Source: Paraburkholderia translucens
GTDB lineage: Bacteria > Pseudomonadota > Gammaproteobacteria > Burkholderiales > Burkholderiaceae
DNA length: 64,000 nt
Direction of reading: 5' to 3'
Assembly (NCBI RefSeq): GCF_020881035.1
Contig: NZ_JAJITC010000004.1
Span: 124,001 to 188,000, forward strand
Both the position numbers and the translations under genes were made by a program. Of this stretch, positions 37,671 to 48,585 are shown piece after piece. Every line of letters begins with the position of its first letter. The first letter of the stretch is position 1. The notes below the pieces were generated by a model. The model worked only from the letters and a program-made list of their open reading frames with translations, was not told the DNA's origin and did not search any database.

Positions 37671-38450
37671 TTACTTCTTCACCTTGTGGTCGTAATCGAC
37701 GGTCAGCGGCGCGTGGTCGCTGAACTTGATATCGCGGAACACCTCGGTGCGCTTCGCCTTGCTCGCGATGCCGGGCGTGGCGATCTGATAATCGATCCGC
37801 CACCCGACGTTCTTCGCATACGCCTGACCGCGATTGCTCCACCACGTGTACTGCTCGGGTCGCGGGTCGAGCGTGCGGAACACGTCGACGTAGCCGACTT
37901 CGCCGAACAGTTTGTCGAGCCAGGCGCGCTCTTCCGGCAGACACCCCGAATTTTTCTGGTTGCTCTTCCAGTTCTTGATGTCGATTTCCTTGTGCACGAT
38001 GTTCACGTCGCCGCACAGGATCACTTCGCGTTCCTTCGCCAGCCCGGCGAGATGCGGCATGAACTCGTCCATGAAACGGAACTTGGCCTGCTGGCGATCG
38101 TCGCCGCTCGAGCCCGACGGCACGTACACCGAGATCACCGACAGCTTGCCGAAGCGCAGTTCGACATACCGCCCTTCAGGGTCGAACTCCTCGCTGCCGA
38201 AGCCGATCACCACTTCGTCCGGCTCATGACGCGTATAAACGCCAGCGCCGCTATAGCCCTTTTTCACCGCGTGCTGGAAATAGCCGGTGAAATCGTGCGG
38301 CGCCATGAACTCCGGCGTCATGTCGTCCTGCGAGCATTTGATTTCCTGCACGCATAGCACGTCGGCGCCCTGTGCACCGAACCAGTCGAAAAAACCCTTC
38401 TTCGCCGCCGAGCGGATGCCGTTGAGGTTGGCGGTAATCACACGCAACAT
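37671..38450 (-). CDS. xthA: Exodeoxyribonuclease III
   Basis: This 259-residue enzyme is an AP endonuclease and 3'-5' exonuclease of base-excision repair. It shows ITANLNGIRSAAKKG, the metal-binding Glu in VQEIKCS, Asp and Asn in GDVNIVHKEID, and the catalytic His in KFSDHAPL. The start ATG 38450 gives MLRVITANLN; the frame opens at 38993 inside the next gene and that part is a shadow. It is convergent with the M48 gene, 58 bases away. Confidence 0.94.
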   Translation of the reverse strand: MLRVITANLNGIRSAAKKGFFDWFGAQGADVLCVQEIKCSQDDMTPEFMAPHDFTGYFQHAVKKGYSGAGVYTRHEPDEVVIGFGSEEFDPEGRYVELRFGKLSVISVYVPSGSSGDDRQQAKFRFMDEFMPHLAGLAKEREVILCGDVNIVHKEIDIKNWKSNQKNSGCLPEERAWLDKLFGEVGYVDVFRTLDPRPEQYTWWSNRGQAYAKNVGWRIDYQIATPGIASKAKRTEVFRDIKFSDHAPLTVDYDHKVKK

Positions 38451-38500
38451 GTTGTTCCTTTTATTCGATTCGTTTCTGAAGCCAGAAGGGGCGCTCGCGC

Positions 38501-39340
38501 TCACTCGACCTTGACGCCCTTCAGCGATTCCTTGGCGGGCGGATATTCGAGCTTCAGCGCGTTGAGTGTGCGCAGCAGCAGTTCGGCGATCATCAAGTTG
38601 CGATGCGTCTTCGAGTCGGCCGGGATCACGTACCACGGCGCGTACTCGGTCGACGTCGCGGCCAGCGCGTCGCGATAGGCGGACTGATACGCGTCCCACT
38701 GCTTGCGCGCTTCGAGATCCGACACGTCGAATTTCCAGTGCTTGAGCGGATCGTCGATGCGCGCCTGCAAACGCGCGCGCTGCTCGTCCTTTGAAATGTG
38801 CAGCATGCACTTGACGATCGTCGTACCGCTGTCGGCGAGCATCTCCTCGAAATGACGGATATGGCGGCAGCGCTGCTCGAACGCGGCGGCGTCGAGTTCG
38901 CCCTGCACGGTCGGCACGAGCAGGTCTTCGTAGTGACTGCGGTTGAAGATCGTCAGCTCGCCGGCCGCAGGCGCATGTAAATGCACGCGCCACAGGAAGT
39001 CGTGCGCGAGTTCGATGGGCGTGGGCGCCCGGAACGGCACGATGCGCAAGCCGAGCGGATCGACTTCGTGGAACACCGCGCGAATCGTGCCGTCCTTGCC
39101 GCTCGTGTCCATGCCTTGCAGCACCAGCAGCATGCGGCGCTTGCGTTGCGCATGCAGCCGCTCCTGCAGATTGTCGAGCAGCATGCCGATCTCCGACAGA
39201 CGCGCGCGGTCCGCGTCCTTCGAGCCGGTTGAAAACGGCTTCGCCTTGGGATCGAACTGGTCGAGCGAAAAGTGATTTTTCTTCTTGCCGTCGTCGAAAT
39301 ACGGGACGCGGAAATCGTCGAGATCAGGTTGCTTCGCCAT
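38501..39340 (-). CDS. Polyphosphate kinase 2 family protein (PPK2)
   Basis: This 279-residue protein matches the PPK2 polyphosphate:nucleotide phosphotransferases. Walker A is GMDTSGKDG at residues 76-84, with FNRSHYEDLLVP and HISKDEQRARL later and the lid region RIDDPLKHWKF. It should transfer phosphate between polyphosphate and nucleoside di- or monophosphates; which nucleotide is used cannot be seen. ATG 39340 gives MAKQPDLDDF; a frame from 39397 is less likely. xthA follows after 50 bases. Confidence 0.9.
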   Translation of the reverse strand: MAKQPDLDDFRVPYFDDGKKKNHFSLDQFDPKAKPFSTGSKDADRARLSEIGMLLDNLQERLHAQRKRRMLLVLQGMDTSGKDGTIRAVFHEVDPLGLRIVPFRAPTPIELAHDFLWRVHLHAPAAGELTIFNRSHYEDLLVPTVQGELDAAAFEQRCRHIRHFEEMLADSGTTIVKCMLHISKDEQRARLQARIDDPLKHWKFDVSDLEARKQWDAYQSAYRDALAATSTEYAPWYVIPADSKTHRNLMIAELLLRTLNALKLEYPPAKESLKGVKVE

Positions 39341-39399
39341 GCACGCACTCCGTGGTCTACGCTTGGCTACGCCTATGCGCTTGAAGCGGGTCCGCAAAA

Positions 39400-39440
39400 T
39401 AAAACGGGCTGTTGCCCCGCTTTCGATCCGGCAACAGCCC
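39400..39440 (-). terminator. Intrinsic terminator of the gatCAB operon
   Basis: GGGCTGTTGCC at 39440-39430 and GGCAACAGCCC at 39416-39406 (minus strand) form a perfect eleven-base stem, followed by GTTTTATTTT. It lies 44 bases after the gatB stop and separates it from the PPK2 gene. Confidence 0.92.
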
Positions 39441-39483
39441 TTGGTGGCGCAGGCGTAACCACGCCCGGCCGCGGCACATCTAC

Positions 39484-40959
39484 TCAGGACAATTTCTTCT
39501 TGAGCAATTCATTGACCTGAGCGGGATTGGCCTTGCCTTTGGTCGCCTTCATCGCCTGGCCGATCAGCGCGTTGAATGCCTTTTCCTTGCCTGCGCGGTA
39601 TTCGTCGACCGATTTCTGATTGGCGGCGAGCACTTCGTCAATGATCGCTTCGAGCGCGCCGGTGTCCGAAATCTGCTTCAAGCCCTTCGCCTCGATGATG
39701 CGATCGGCGGCGGCTTCGTCGGTGGCCTTTTCTTCCCAGATCGCGAGGAAAATTTCCCTCGCGATCTTGTTCGAGATCGTGCCGTCGGCAATGCGTTGCA
39801 GCAGCAGCGCGAGCTGCGCGGCCGAGACCGGGCACGCGGAAATGTCGAGACCTTCGCGATTGAGTTGCGACGACACCTCGCCCATCACCCAGTTCGCCGC
39901 AACCTTCGCGTTTGCCGCACCGGCCTTCGCGGCCACCGCCTCGAAATAGGCGGCCGTCGCCTTGCTCGCGGTCAGCACGTTCGCGTCGTACGGCGTGAGG
40001 CCGTACTGCGCTATGAAGCGCTGCTGGATCGCTTCCGGCAGCTCAGGCATCTCGCTCTTCACGCGCTCGACCCACGCGGCGTCGATCACGAGAGGCATCA
40101 GGTCGGGGTCGGGGAAATAACGGTAGTCGTGCGCGTCTTCCTTGCTGCGCATTGAACGCGTTTCGCGCTTGTCCGGATCGTACAGACGCGTTTCCTGCAC
40201 CACCGTGCCGCCGTCTTCGATCAGCTCGATCTGGCGCCGCACTTCGTACTGGATCGCCTCTTCGAGGAAGCGGAACGAGTTCAGGTTCTTGATCTCGGCG
40301 CGCGTGCCAAATTCCTTCTGACCGAGCGGGCGCACCGACACGTTCGCGTCGCAACGGAACGAGCCTTCCTGCATGTTGCCGTCGCAGATGCCGAGCCACA
40401 CGACGAGCGTATGCAGCGACTTCGCGTAGGCCACCGCTTCAGCCGCGCTGCGCATGTCCGGCTCGGTGACGATTTCGAGCAGCGGCGTGCCGGCGCGATT
40501 CAGGTCGATGCCGGTCATGCCCGCGAAGTCTTCGTGGAGCGACTTGCCTGCGTCTTCCTCGAGATGGGCGCGCGTCAGGTTGATGGTTTTCTCGTACGCT
40601 TCCTTGCCCGCCTTTTCATTGGCCGGCACCTGGATCGTCACCTGACCGCCCTGCACGACGGGGATTTCGTACTGGCTGATCTGATAGCCCTTCGGCAGAT
40701 CGGGGTAGAAGTAATTCTTGCGGGCGAAGATGCTGCGCGGCGCGACCGTTGCGCCAATCGCGAGACCAAATTGAATGGCGCGCTCGACGGCGCCGCGATT
40801 CATCACCGGCAGCGTGCCCGGCAAAGCCAGATCGACGGGGCTCGCCTGGGTATTCGGCGCGGCGCCGAATTTCGTCGCGGTGCCCGAGAAGATTTTCGAA
40901 TGCGTCGACAACTGCGCGTGGGTCTCCAGACCGATCACGACTTCCCATTGTTTGGTCAT
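39484..40959 (-). CDS. gatB: Asp-tRNA(Asn)/Glu-tRNA(Gln) amidotransferase subunit B
   Basis: This 491-residue subunit binds the mischarged tRNA and phosphorylates its side chain. It shows [20 protein letters not shown] at the start, [35 protein letters not shown] with metal-binding residues, and the C-terminal YqeY-like helical domain that ends in ELLKKKLS. It starts five bases after gatA; an in-frame GTG three codons upstream is a possible alternative. The frame open to 41214 is not real. Confidence 0.96.
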   Translation of the reverse strand: MTKQWEVVIGLETHAQLSTHSKIFSGTATKFGAAPNTQASPVDLALPGTLPVMNRGAVERAIQFGLAIGATVAPRSIFARKNYFYPDLPKGYQISQYEIPVVQGGQVTIQVPANEKAGKEAYEKTINLTRAHLEEDAGKSLHEDFAGMTGIDLNRAGTPLLEIVTEPDMRSAAEAVAYAKSLHTLVVWLGICDGNMQEGSFRCDANVSVRPLGQKEFGTRAEIKNLNSFRFLEEAIQYEVRRQIELIEDGGTVVQETRLYDPDKRETRSMRSKEDAHDYRYFPDPDLMPLVIDAAWVERVKSEMPELPEAIQQRFIAQYGLTPYDANVLTASKATAAYFEAVAAKAGAANAKVAANWVMGEVSSQLNREGLDISACPVSAAQLALLLQRIADGTISNKIAREIFLAIWEEKATDEAAADRIIEAKGLKQISDTGALEAIIDEVLAANQKSVDEYRAGKEKAFNALIGQAMKATKGKANPAQVNELLKKKLS

Positions 40960-40964
40960 GGTGC

Positions 40965-42452
40965 TCACACTCCTGCCGGTGCCTGACGGTGCCAGTCGGT
41001 CGCGCGCTGGAACGCGTCGGCCACCTGGAGCATCCGGGCTTCGTTGAAATAGTTGCCGATGATCTGCAGACCGACCGGACGCTGCGCATTCGCGCCCGCG
41101 CCGAAGCCGCACGGCACGCTCATGCCCGGCAGGCCAGCGAGGCTCACCGACAGCGTATAGATGTCGGCCAGATACATCTGCACGGGATCGTCGCCCTTCG
41201 CGCCGATGTCCCATGCCACCGACGGTGCGACCGGTCCCATGATCACGTCACACTGCCTGAACGCTTCCTGGAAGTCCTGCGCGATGATGCGGCGGATCTT
41301 CTGCGCCTGCAGGTAGTACGCGTCGTAATAGCCGTGCGACAGCACGTAGGTGCCGACCAGAATGCGGCGCTTCACCTCCGGGCCGAAGCCTTCGGCGCGC
41401 GACTTCTTGTACATGTCGAGCAGATCGCGGTACTCGGCCGCGCGATGGCCGAAGCGCACGCCGTCGAAACGCGACAGGTTCGACGATGCTTCCGCCGGCG
41501 CGATCACGTAGTAGACCGGAATCGACAGTTCGGTTTTCGGCAGCGACACCTCGACGAGCGTCGCGCCGAGCGTTTCGTACTGCTTCAACGCCGCGTCGAT
41601 GGACGCGCGCACGTCGTCGGCAAGACCGGCGCCGAAGTACTCTTTCGGCAGACCGATGCGCAGACCGGCGAGCGGCTTGTCCGCGCCACCGTCTTGCCAG
41701 GACTTGCCGAGGTAGCGGGTGTAGTCCTCGTGCGCGTGCGCGAGGCTGGTCGAGTCGCGCTCGTCGAAGCCGGCCATTGCGTTGAGCAGCGTCGCGCAGT
41801 CCGCTGCGCTTTGCGCCATCGGGCCGCCCTGATCGAGCGACGACGCGAACGCGATCATGCCGTAGCGCGACACGCGGCCGTACGTCGGCTTGATGCCGGT
41901 GATGCCCGAGAACGACGCCGGCTGGCGGATCGAGCCGCCGGTGTCGGTGCCGGTCGCGGCGGGCGCGAGGCGCGCGGCCACGGCGGCCGCGGAGCCGCCC
42001 GACGAACCGCCCGGCACCGCCTTGCGGTCCCACGGATTCTGCACCGGGCCGAAGTATGAATTCTCGTTGGACGAGCCCATCGCGAACTCATCCATGTTGG
42101 TCTTACCGACGCACACCATGCCGGCGTTTTGCAGACGCGCGACCACGGTCGCGTCGAACGGGCTTTCGTAATTCGCGAGCATCTTCGAGCCGGCCGTGGA
42201 GCGCCAGCCCTTCGTGACGAACACGTCCTTGTGCGCGATCGGCAGGCCGACGAGCGGGCCGGCGTGGCCGGTGTGCAGTAGCGCGTCGGCGGCATTCGCC
42301 TGGGTGAGCGTGAGTTCGGGGTCGACCTGGATGAACGCGTTCAGGCTATTGGCCGCGTCGATCCGCTTGAGGTACAGCTGCGCCAGTTCGACTGCGGAGC
42401 ATTCCTTGGCCGCGAGCGCGGCGCGCAGTTCGGTCAGACTTTTTTCATGCAT
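40965..42452 (-). CDS. gatA: Asp-tRNA(Asn)/Glu-tRNA(Gln) amidotransferase subunit A
   Basis: This 495-residue amidase-signature enzyme releases ammonia from glutamine. The Ser-cisSer-Lys triad is seen as Lys in [10 protein letters not shown], and the two serines in [13 protein letters not shown] and [12 protein letters not shown]. The length is usual. With GatC and GatB it makes Asn-tRNA and/or Gln-tRNA by transamidation. It lies between gatC (158 bases upstream) and gatB (five bases downstream). Confidence 0.96.
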   Translation of the reverse strand: MHEKSLTELRAALAAKECSAVELAQLYLKRIDAANSLNAFIQVDPELTLTQANAADALLHTGHAGPLVGLPIAHKDVFVTKGWRSTAGSKMLANYESPFDATVVARLQNAGMVCVGKTNMDEFAMGSSNENSYFGPVQNPWDRKAVPGGSSGGSAAAVAARLAPAATGTDTGGSIRQPASFSGITGIKPTYGRVSRYGMIAFASSLDQGGPMAQSAADCATLLNAMAGFDERDSTSLAHAHEDYTRYLGKSWQDGGADKPLAGLRIGLPKEYFGAGLADDVRASIDAALKQYETLGATLVEVSLPKTELSIPVYYVIAPAEASSNLSRFDGVRFGHRAAEYRDLLDMYKKSRAEGFGPEVKRRILVGTYVLSHGYYDAYYLQAQKIRRIIAQDFQEAFRQCDVIMGPVAPSVAWDIGAKGDDPVQMYLADIYTLSVSLAGLPGMSVPCGFGAGANAQRPVGLQIIGNYFNEARMLQVADAFQRATDWHRQAPAGV

Positions 42453-42610
42453 TGCGTTTTATCCTGGAAAGCGCGGCAGCGCGGTCACGCTGCCGTGGAG
42501 GCGTTCGGTTGCCCGTTGGCAGACCGGTCCGGCGTGGTTCGCGACGCGGCCGCGCGGCTGCGGCGCAGAGGATCGCGCCGGGGCCGGACCCGGAGTCTGC
42601 CCGGCGGGTC

Positions 42611-42910
42611 TTATTCGATCACCTTCGGCACGAGGTACAGGCCGTCCTGCACGGCCGGCGCGGGGCGCTGGAAAGCCTCGCGCTCGACCGCCTCGGTGAC
42701 GGCGTCGTCACGCAGACGCAGCGCGACGTCTTCGATCTGCTCGATCGGGTGAGCAAGCGGCGCAATGCCGGTGGTATCGACCGCCTGCATCTGTTCGACG
42801 AGGCCGAAGAAATCATTGAGCTGGGCACGCGTGTGCTCGGCGTCGGCATCGGCCAGTTCGAGCCGCGCGAGATGCGCGATGCGTTTTACATCGATCAGGG
42901 TCAGAGCCAT
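42611..42910 (-). CDS. gatC: Asp-tRNA(Asn)/Glu-tRNA(Gln) amidotransferase subunit C
   Basis: This 99-residue protein stabilises GatA and GatB. It shows [12 protein letters not shown] at the start, a central [13 protein letters not shown] and the end [14 protein letters not shown], all typical. It is the first gene of the operon, divergent from mreB. The 158-base gap to gatA holds a small hairpin (GGCAGCG and CGCTGCC near 42474-42493). Confidence 0.94.
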   Translation of the reverse strand: MALTLIDVKRIAHLARLELADADAEHTRAQLNDFFGLVEQMQAVDTTGIAPLAHPIEQIEDVALRLRDDAVTEAVEREAFQRPAPAVQDGLYLVPKVIE

Positions 42911-43283
42911 GCAGTCACCGGAAAGGGTGGAAGGTCACAACACTTTCAAAAAATCGCGTTGTAACAGCGGGTTACGACAAGATAGGACAAGAATAGAAAA
43001 GGAATGGCAGGGTTAAAAAGTGCCTTCCGTTTCCTGCAAAACATCCAAAATTATAAGGTATCATTACGCGTTCGACCCAAACCCGGACCGACTTACCAAG
43101 GCCTTACGGACAATTCCAACAACGTCCGAAGCTTTCCGCCCTGGCTTTGCAACGGCCTCCGGTAGACTCCCCCGCAGCTTCAAGTTCCTGTGGCGCCACT
43201 TCGCCCGGTTGAAGCTGTTGTTTATTCCGCTGCCGCCCTACGCATACGGTGCGAGGCCCGGCCCCCGCGAGACAGGATTTTGA
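42911..43283. other. Divergent promoter region of gatC and mreB
   Basis: This 373-base stretch is AT-rich between about 42940 and 43075. TATAAG at 43052-43057 is a likely -10 element for mreB, with only a weak -35. GTTGTAAC at 42958-42965 and GTTACGAC at 42971-42978 form an inverted repeat with one mismatch; it could be an operator for gatC. No gene is supported here, though short frames exist. Confidence 0.5.
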
Positions 43284-44327
<1,044 letters not shown>

Positions 44328-44481
44328 GCGAGCTTTTCTCCCATGTCAGTAGCGCGGATCTGGCACACGGCCCCTTGTGGGCCGCTTTGTCGTCGGCTGG
44401 GCCGACCAGCCGACGCGCGCTGACCGCACGCACCTTGCGCGCCACCGTCTCACCCAACCGCTCACGCCCCCGGCGCCGACC

Positions 44482-45603
44482 ATGGAATACAGTCCGCCGC
44501 CCCTGTTCAAGCAAGGCCCCTCCGCTCTCGCCCGGCTGGTGTTCTTCGTCGTGCTGGCGCTCGCCCTGCTGATCTCCGATGCCCGCTTCCAGACGCTCGA
44601 AATCGTCCGCGGCGTGCTCGGCGCGGGACTTTATCCGTTGCAGCGCGCGGCGCTCGTGCCGCGCGATATCTTCCTGGGCGCCGCCGACATCGCCGTGACG
44701 AGCGCCACATTACGCCAGGAAAACGAGAAGCTGCGCACGAAGGACCTGCAACTGTCGCAGCAAGCCAATACGGCGGCGTCGCTCGCCGCCGAAAATGGCC
44801 ATCTGCGCGCGCTGCTGCAACTGTCGCAGCGCCTGACCACGCAATCGCTGCCCGCCGAAATCCAGTACGACACGCGCGATCCATTCACCCAGAAGGTCGT
44901 GATCGGACGCGGCGCGCAACAAGGTGTCCAGAACGGCTCGCCGGTCGTCGACGAAGACGGCGTGATCGGCCAGGTCACCCGGGTGTTCCCGCTGCAGGCG
45001 GAAGTCACGCTGCTGACGGACAAGGACCAGGCCGTGCCGGTCGAAATCCTGCGCACCGGCTTGCGCAGCGTGATCTACGGCACGCCGAAGGGAGACACGC
45101 TCGATCTGCGCTTCGTGCCGATCAGCGCCGACGTGCAGACCGGCGACGAGCTCGTCACGAGCGGCCTCGACGGCGTGTATCCGCCGGGGCTGCCGGTCGC
45201 GAAGGTCGTGCGCGTCGATAAGCAGGCCGACACCGCGTTTGCGCGCGTGATCAGTCTGCCCATCGCGGCGGTGCGCGGCGCACGTCAGGTGCTCGTGCTG
45301 CACGTCCAGAACGACGCGCCGCCGCGCCCGGCTGCCGAACCCGACGCGGCCACCGTCGCGAAGGACGCGAAAGCGAAGAAGGGCGGCAAGGGCGTCGCGG
45401 ACAAATCCACAGCCAAGCCGGGCGAGGACACCGCCGCCAATAAGGCTACGGCCGAAAAGCCCGCCGCCAAAACCACGGAAAAAGCGCCGGCCAGAGCCGC
45501 CGCCGACAAGAAGTCCGAGAAGCCCGCTGCCGAGAGAAAAGCCGACAAGGCGGTCGCCGCGAAGAACGCGAAGCCGCAGGCCGCGCCGGGGGCTCAGCCA
45601 TGA
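44482..45603 (+). CDS. mreC: Rod shape-determining protein MreC with a long Lys/Ala-rich tail
   Basis: This 373-residue protein has one N-terminal membrane helix (LARLVFFVVLALALLIS), a coiled coil (about residues 75-115) and the periplasmic beta-barrel domains (about 120-272). The last 100 residues are low-complexity Lys/Ala/Glu/Pro (AKKGGKGVADK, AEKPAAKTTEKAPARAA), an extension beyond the usual end of MreC. The start ATG 44482 is chosen; the frame opens at 44377. It overlaps mreD by four bases. Confidence 0.93.
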   Translation: MEYSPPPLFKQGPSALARLVFFVVLALALLISDARFQTLEIVRGVLGAGLYPLQRAALVPRDIFLGAADIAVTSATLRQENEKLRTKDLQLSQQANTAASLAAENGHLRALLQLSQRLTTQSLPAEIQYDTRDPFTQKVVIGRGAQQGVQNGSPVVDEDGVIGQVTRVFPLQAEVTLLTDKDQAVPVEILRTGLRSVIYGTPKGDTLDLRFVPISADVQTGDELVTSGLDGVYPPGLPVAKVVRVDKQADTAFARVISLPIAAVRGARQVLVLHVQNDAPPRPAAEPDAATVAKDAKAKKGGKGVADKSTAKPGEDTAANKATAEKPAAKTTEKAPARAAADKKSEKPAAERKADKAVAAKNAKPQAAPGAQP

Positions 45604-46112
45604 ACCGCCCGCAATACATCCTGCAGCCGGTCAATCCGTACTTCATCGCGTTCAGCCTCGCCGCGGCGTTCCTGCTGAACCTGATGCCCTGGGGGCGTCT
45701 CGCCGGCGTACCGGATTTCGTCGCGCTCGTGCTGCTTTTCTGGAATGTGCATCAGCCGCGCAAGGTCGGCATGGGCATCGCGTTTCTGCTCGGCCTGCTG
45801 ATGGACGTGCACAACGCGAGCCTGCTCGGCGAGCACGCGCTCGCGTACACGCTGCTGTCGTACGGCGCGATCACGATTCATCGCCGCGTGCTGTGGATGT
45901 CGCTTGGCGTGCAAACGTTCGCGGTGATGCCGCTGCTCGTCGTCGCGCAACTGGTGCCGTTTGTGATACGGCTGTTGACCGGTGCGGCATTTCCGGGCTG
46001 GAGCTATCTGATCGACGGTTTCGTCGAAGCCGCGCTGTGGCCGGTTGCGAGCATCTTGCTGCTGATGCCGCAGCGCCGACCCGCCGACCCGGACGACACG
46101 CGGCCCATTTGA
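45600..46112 (+). CDS. mreD: Rod shape-determining protein MreD
   Basis: This 170-residue inner-membrane protein has about five or six hydrophobic segments and the typical FVALVLLFWNVHQPRKVGMGIAF region with the following GLLMDVHNASLLGEHAL. MreD links MreC to the PBP2-RodA machine. It overlaps mreC by ATGA. Confidence 0.94.
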   Translation: MNRPQYILQPVNPYFIAFSLAAAFLLNLMPWGRLAGVPDFVALVLLFWNVHQPRKVGMGIAFLLGLLMDVHNASLLGEHALAYTLLSYGAITIHRRVLWMSLGVQTFAVMPLLVVAQLVPFVIRLLTGAAFPGWSYLIDGFVEAALWPVASILLLMPQRRPADPDDTRPI

Positions 46113-46193
46113 TCCCGCGTTGCGCCCACCGGCCGCGGCCGGTTGGGGCACGCACTCTCTTGATGGCCGCAGACGGGCCTTTTGCAGAATCGC

Positions 46194-48575
46194 ATGACCG
46201 AATTCAAGGACACTCAACAGCAGCTCACGAAGTTCCGCCTGCGCGTCGCGGCGGCGGGCCTGTTCGTGTTCGTCTGCTTCGGGCTGATCGGCTTCCGCTT
46301 CCTGTTCCTGCAGGTCTGGCACTACAGCAAGTACTCGTTGCAGGCCGATGAAAACCGCATCTCCGTCGCGCCGATCGTGCCGAACCGCGGCATCATCACC
46401 GACCGCAACGGCGTCGTGCTCGCCAAGAACTACTCGGCTTATACGCTCGAAATCACCCCGTCGAAGTTGAACGACACGCTCGAGAACGTGATCGACAACC
46501 TCGCCACGGTCGTCTCGATCGACGCGCGCGACCGCCGCCGCTTCAAGAAGCTGCTGGAAGACTCGAAGAACTTCGAGAGTCTGCCAATCCGCACGCGCCT
46601 GACCGATGACGAAGTCGCGCGCTTCACGGCGCAGCGCTTCCGCTTCCCCGGCGTCGAAGTGCGCGCGCGATTGTTCCGCCAGTACCCGCTCGGGCCGACC
46701 GCTGCCCACGTGATCGGCTATATCGGACGGATTTCGCAGCGCGACCAGGACCGTATCGACGACGCCAGCGATCAGAACGACAGCGATCCAGACCACTACG
46801 ATCCGCGCCTGGACGCGAACAACTACAAGGGCACCGATTACATCGGCAAGATCGGCGTCGAGCAGAGCTACGAAACCGAGCTGCACGGCCAGACCGGTTT
46901 CGAGGAAGTCGAGGTGACGGCGGGCGGCCGCCCCGTGCGCACGCTGTCGCGCACCCAGGCGACGCCGGGCAACAATCTCGTGCTGTCGCTCGACATCGGC
47001 CTTCAGCAGGTCGCCGAGCAGGCGTTCGCCGGACGCCGCGGCGCGCTCGTCGCGATCGAACCATCGACTGGCGATGTGCTCGCATTCGTGTCGGCGCCGA
47101 GCTTCGATCCGAACTCATTCGTCGACGGCATCGACCAGCAGACGTGGGACGAGCTGAACAACTCGCCCGACCACCCGCTTCTGAACCGGCCGCTGCACGG
47201 CACCTATCCGCCGGGCTCGACCTACAAGCCGTTCATGGCGCTCGCCGCGCTGACACTGCACAAGCGCACGCCGAGCTGGGGCTTCCAGGACCCCGGCTAC
47301 TACACGTTCGGCGGCCACACGTTCCGTAACGACGTGCGCTCGGGCCAAGGCTGGATCGACATGAATCGCGCGATCGTCGTGTCGAACGACACGTACTTCT
47401 ACATGCTCGCGCACGACCTCGGCGTGAACAACATCGCGAACTTCATGAAGCCGTGGGGCTTTGGGCAGATCACCGGCATCGACATCGCAGGCGAGGCGAA
47501 GGGCATCCTGCCATCGACCGACTGGAAGCGTCGCGCGTACCGCCGCCCCGAACAGCAGAAGTGGTACGAAGGCGAGACGGTCAGCCTCGGCATCGGCCAG
47601 GGCTACAACTCGTTCACCATCCTTCAACTCGCGCATGCCACCGCAACGCTCGCGAACAACGGCGTCGTGATGAAGCCGCACCTCGTGCGCGACATCGAAA
47701 ATCCGATCTCCAGGGAAACGCGGCCGGTGGTGCGTGATCCGAGCGACAAGATCGATGTCAGGCAGCAGGACATCGACTTCATCAAGCGCGCGATGGAAGG
47801 CGTGGTGACGGGCGGCACGGCAGCCAAAGTGTTCGCGGGCGCGCCGTACCAGGCGGCCGGCAAGACCGGCACCGCCCAGGTGTACTCGTTGCAGGGCGCG
47901 AACTACAAGGGTCACGCGATCGCCGAGAATCTGCGCGATCACGCGCTGTTCATCGCGTTCGCACCGGTCGATCAACCGAAGATCGCACTCGCGCTGATTG
48001 TCGAAAACGGCGGCTGGGGCGCGGAGGCCGCCGGTCCTATCGCGCGTAAGGTGCTCGACTACTACCTGATCGGCAGGAACAAGCCCGGCGCGGAGGCAGC
48101 GGCCGTCGCGGCAGCGGCATCGACCACGCTCGAAGCATCCGCGCCACAGGTCGGCGATGTGCCGGCACCGCGTGAAGGCGCTCAGCCCCTCAGGATTGCG
48201 GCGGGCTTCACGGCGCTGCCGATGCCGGGGGCGTCGGAGGCAGCGGCTGTTGGGGCCTCGGGTGCGTCCGCGGCTGTTGCGGCTTCGGGCGCCAATGGCG
48301 CGTCTGCGGCGGTGGCGGCGTCGGCGGGCGCAGCGGCAATGGCGCCGGCCAGCGCACCGGCCACGGCTTCGGCTACCGCCGCGCGAGCGGCGTCGGCGGC
48401 GACGCCCGCTTCGGCTTCGGCCGCCGCAAAGAAATCCGCGCCGCGTTCGCCCGGCGCCCCGCATAAACCCCGTCCGGCGAGCGAGCCGACGCCGACCGCC
48501 ACGGCGCCGTCCCGCGAGGACAGCGTCCAGGACGCGTCGCCACGCCAGCCGGCCGCCGGCGGCATCGACGAATAA
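46194..48575 (+). CDS. mrdA: Penicillin-binding protein 2 (MrdA) with an Ala-rich C-terminal extension
   Basis: This 793-residue transpeptidase crosslinks peptidoglycan during cell elongation. It has one N-terminal membrane helix (LRVAAAGLFVFVCFGLIGFRFLF), a PBP dimerisation domain and a transpeptidase domain with STYK near residue 342, SND near 397 and KTGTAQ near 557. From about residue 635 the sequence becomes an Ala/Ser/Pro-rich tail of about 155 residues with repeated GASAAVAAS units. E. coli PBP2 is 633 residues and has no such tail. A TTG frame 12 bases upstream exists; ATG 46194 is preferred. Confidence 0.94.
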   Translation: MTEFKDTQQQLTKFRLRVAAAGLFVFVCFGLIGFRFLFLQVWHYSKYSLQADENRISVAPIVPNRGIITDRNGVVLAKNYSAYTLEITPSKLNDTLENVIDNLATVVSIDARDRRRFKKLLEDSKNFESLPIRTRLTDDEVARFTAQRFRFPGVEVRARLFRQYPLGPTAAHVIGYIGRISQRDQDRIDDASDQNDSDPDHYDPRLDANNYKGTDYIGKIGVEQSYETELHGQTGFEEVEVTAGGRPVRTLSRTQATPGNNLVLSLDIGLQQVAEQAFAGRRGALVAIEPSTGDVLAFVSAPSFDPNSFVDGIDQQTWDELNNSPDHPLLNRPLHGTYPPGSTYKPFMALAALTLHKRTPSWGFQDPGYYTFGGHTFRNDVRSGQGWIDMNRAIVVSNDTYFYMLAHDLGVNNIANFMKPWGFGQITGIDIAGEAKGILPSTDWKRRAYRRPEQQKWYEGETVSLGIGQGYNSFTILQLAHATATLANNGVVMKPHLVRDIENPISRETRPVVRDPSDKIDVRQQDIDFIKRAMEGVVTGGTAAKVFAGAPYQAAGKTGTAQVYSLQGANYKGHAIAENLRDHALFIAFAPVDQPKIALALIVENGGWGAEAAGPIARKVLDYYLIGRNKPGAEAAAVAAAASTTLEASAPQVGDVPAPREGAQPLRIAAGFTALPMPGASEAAAVGASGASAAVAASGANGASAAVAASAGAAAMAPASAPATASATAARAASAATPASASAAAKKSAPRSPGAPHKPRPASEPTPTATAPSREDSVQDASPRQPAAGGIDE

Positions 48576-48585
48576 GGAGAAAGGC

